From contig DBYD01000012.1 of NCBI GenBank assembly GCA_002309855.1, positions 9,618-17,490 on the forward strand: a DNA stretch of 7,873 nucleotides. Direction: 5' to 3'. Positions 7,501-7,873 of the stretch are shown piece after piece. The position numbers were made by a program, and so were the translations under genes. The notes below the pieces were generated by a model that was not told the DNA's origin, searched no databases, and was given only the letters and a program-made list of their open reading frames with translations. The stretch's first letter is position 1. Every line of letters starts with the position of its first letter. Origin of the DNA: Bacteroidales bacterium UBA1195 (GTDB lineage: Bacteria; Bacteroidota; Bacteroidia; Bacteroidales; WCHB1-69).

Positions 7501-7873
7501 TGTCGTCACGCAAGGCTTTCTTAACCCAGGAGAGATACTGCTCCCGTGTGACCATTTCGGGATTCCCCTCCTTCATAAAACGTTCAAAGGCACCCTCCGC
7601 GTAGCTTCCGAGAACACTCCCCTGCCGCTGCAGCATTTTGCCGAGCGCATCGGCGGATGCGGGCAGCGTGCCGGTGTTATAGCCTTCATCGCGCAACAGC
7701 AGCAGCAGGCGGTACAGGGATGGCACCACCTCCATGCCGGAGGCTGTCAGGGCGTTCTGCCCCGGCCCCTTGTAATAGAAGAGCACCACCCTCTTTTCGC
7801 TTTCCGGCTTTCTTTTCAAAGCAACATAACGGTTGACCGTCTCCACAAAATCGGCGAGCCGGTGCGGCTCGGC
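4550..7873 (-). CDS. hmuS: HmuS-like chelatase-family protein (CobN/BchH superfamily), amino end outside window
   Basis: The frame is open to the right edge; 1107 residues are visible (numbered here from base 7873). Full proteins of this type are roughly 1400-1500 residues, so perhaps a quarter is missing. CobN/BchH-family blocks are evident: HFGTHGSLEFTPRKQ (about 204-218), NVGEGLTAKRR (244-254), then TLWSGEFIETEGATVAQVL, ELGRPRIDVVVQTSGQLRD, FRVFGGVNGGYGTGIQGL and VYEFMGGMN. A methionine-rich linker (452-537) divides the two halves. The carboxy end has one membrane helix (about 1076-1096) followed by a run of five arginines, suggesting a periplasmic catalytic domain. Gene order with hmuT, hmuU and hmuV identifies it as HmuS of the haem operon rather than the cobalt-inserting CobN of vitamin B12 synthesis. 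From memory, HmuS proteins of anaerobic Bacteroidales have been reported to remove iron from haem without opening the ring; I could not check this. Many automatic annotations will read 'cobaltochelatase subunit CobN'. Confidence 0.88.
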   Translation of the reverse strand, partial: AEPHRLADFVETVNRYVALKRKPESEKRVVLFYYKGPGQNALTASGMEVVPSLYRLLLLLRDEGYNTGTLPASADALGKMLQRQGSVLGSYAEGAFERFMKEGNPEMVTREQYLSWVKKALRDDRYSEVVSLYGDFPGKYMNSGGKLAVARLQFGNVVLMPQPMAGLGGNTFKIVHGTESAPPHTYIAAYLWARFGFHADAIVHFGTHGSLEFTPRKQNALCDNDWPDRLIGTMPHFYLYTIGNVGEGLTAKRRSYATLLSYLTPPFMESGVRGSYRELSESVKTYYHTLEQHGDAEKASLAVKRLAVTLGIHRALELDSNLSIPYSEDDIGRIENFAEELANEKMAGHPYILGEPYEKRHIESSVFAMTTDPVAYSLLALDKLRGRAVPDAERRRTEFSARYLQPARELVSRILQNPAVATDALVCKVAAITPEELERAREISDAQAPVDMMSMMASMADEMPGATHADRSRPAGQQDGMSRMMRRMGGGMRPEKALKMAKMMGASPEALKKMEKAMKKETTSAAAVSNRSDSGMMKDGYSREEIQWALAVMEVERSILNVNRYRQLLQDSPSMELRSILNALDGGYISPSPGGDPIVNSNTMPTGRNLYGINAENTPSEAAWEKGKMLAENTIRLYRQRHHDSLPRKVSYTLWSGEFIETEGATVAQVLYMLGVEPLRDAFGRVTDLRLIPSRELGRPRIDVVVQTSGQLRDIAASRLFLINRAVEMAAASGNDTFANQVAAGVVETERILVGKGLSPKEAREISSFRVFGGVNGGYGTGIQGLVQAGDRWENESEIAETYLNNMGAFYGDEVHWENMRQYAFEAALSNTDAVIQPRQSNTWGALSLDHVYEFMGGMNLAVRNVTGKDPDAYLSDYRNRNHMRMQEVKEAIGVESRTTLFNPNYIREMMRGGASSANTFSELVQNTYGWNVMKPEAIDNEMWDEIYGVYVKDKFNMNLRQYFEGENPAALQEMTAVMMESARKGMWKASAEQLSDVAKLHTELVRDHGAACSGMVCDNVKLQQFISKNVDAQAAEQYKKQIRQVRQSQTVAQSDQKSVVMKREELNRGNMLRQTVSNIMVIIGVAAAAVLSVWMIRRRRRNRDME
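4586..4648 (-). other. Carboxy-terminal membrane anchor of HmuS
   Basis: The stretch includes IMVIIGVAAAAVLSVWM, a single hydrophobic helix, followed immediately by IRRRRRNRDME at the end of the protein. By the positive-inside rule the arginine tail is cytoplasmic, which places the large preceding domain on the periplasmic side of the inner membrane. Confidence 0.8.
6263..6520 (-). other. Methionine-rich linker inside HmuS
   Basis: Eighteen of 86 residues are methionine, in clusters such as MMSMMASMADEM, MSRMMRRMGGGM and MAKMM, mixed with Lys, Arg, Gly and Ala. The segment separates the two conserved halves of the chelatase-like protein and includes a short helical part (MRPEKALKMAKMMG, then SPEALKKMEKAMKK). 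Methionine clusters bind soft metals or haem iron in other proteins; whether this one does is unknown. Confidence 0.85.

Noticed and set aside
7844..7846. GTG as the start codon of the chelatase-like gene
   Set aside because: The frame stays open for nine more codons to the window edge, and the family protein is several hundred residues longer, so this is an internal Val codon.
4550..7873. Cobaltochelatase CobN of vitamin B12 synthesis
   Set aside because: No cobalamin genes are present in the window. The carboxy-terminal anchor, the altered CobN signature and the hmuT-hmuU-hmuV neighbours fit HmuS better.

Overview
This window most likely comes from a member of the Bacteroidota, probably the order Bacteroidales. 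The evidence is the gene content (an hmuSTUV-type haem-utilisation block, a single-chain ResB-CcsA cytochrome c synthase and a DUF1111 haem protein of the Bacteroides/Porphyromonas type), AT-rich spacers mostly without Shine-Dalgarno sequences, and a 28-bp perfect palindrome resembling repeats I remember from this phylum. Genus cannot be assigned from the sequence alone. The DNA is almost entirely coding; there is no gene-free stretch above 300 bases.

The left part (1-2937) is read on the plus strand. It begins inside a gene for a c-type haem protein of the DUF1111 di-haem oxidoreductase family, whose amino end lies outside the window. After a 27-base AT-rich gap comes a complete ccsBA gene, encoding the membrane protein that exports haem and attaches it to CXXCH motifs such as the one in its neighbour.

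The two halves of the window converge on a 36-base gap (2938-2973) largely filled by the palindrome, which begins on the last base of the ccsBA stop codon and is a candidate two-way transcription terminator.

The right part (2974-7873) is read on the minus strand and matches the order hmuS-hmuT-hmuU-hmuV of the Porphyromonas gingivalis haem-uptake operon. In reading direction these are a large CobN/BchH-family chelatase-like protein with a carboxy-terminal membrane anchor (its amino end is outside the window), a six-helix membrane protein of unknown function, an ExbB/TolQ/MotA-like proton-channel protein, and a small DUF2149 protein with an ExbD-like membrane helix. hmuY and hmuR would be expected beyond the right edge, but they are not visible.

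Taken together, the window looks like a haem and iron locus. One operon may take up haem and remove its iron, while the convergent genes make and mature a haem-c redox protein. The most interesting idea is that the chelatase-like protein is exposed in the periplasm and energised by its own two-part ExbB/ExbD-like proton motor. HmuS also carries an unusual methionine-rich insert between its two halves, which may bind metal or haem.
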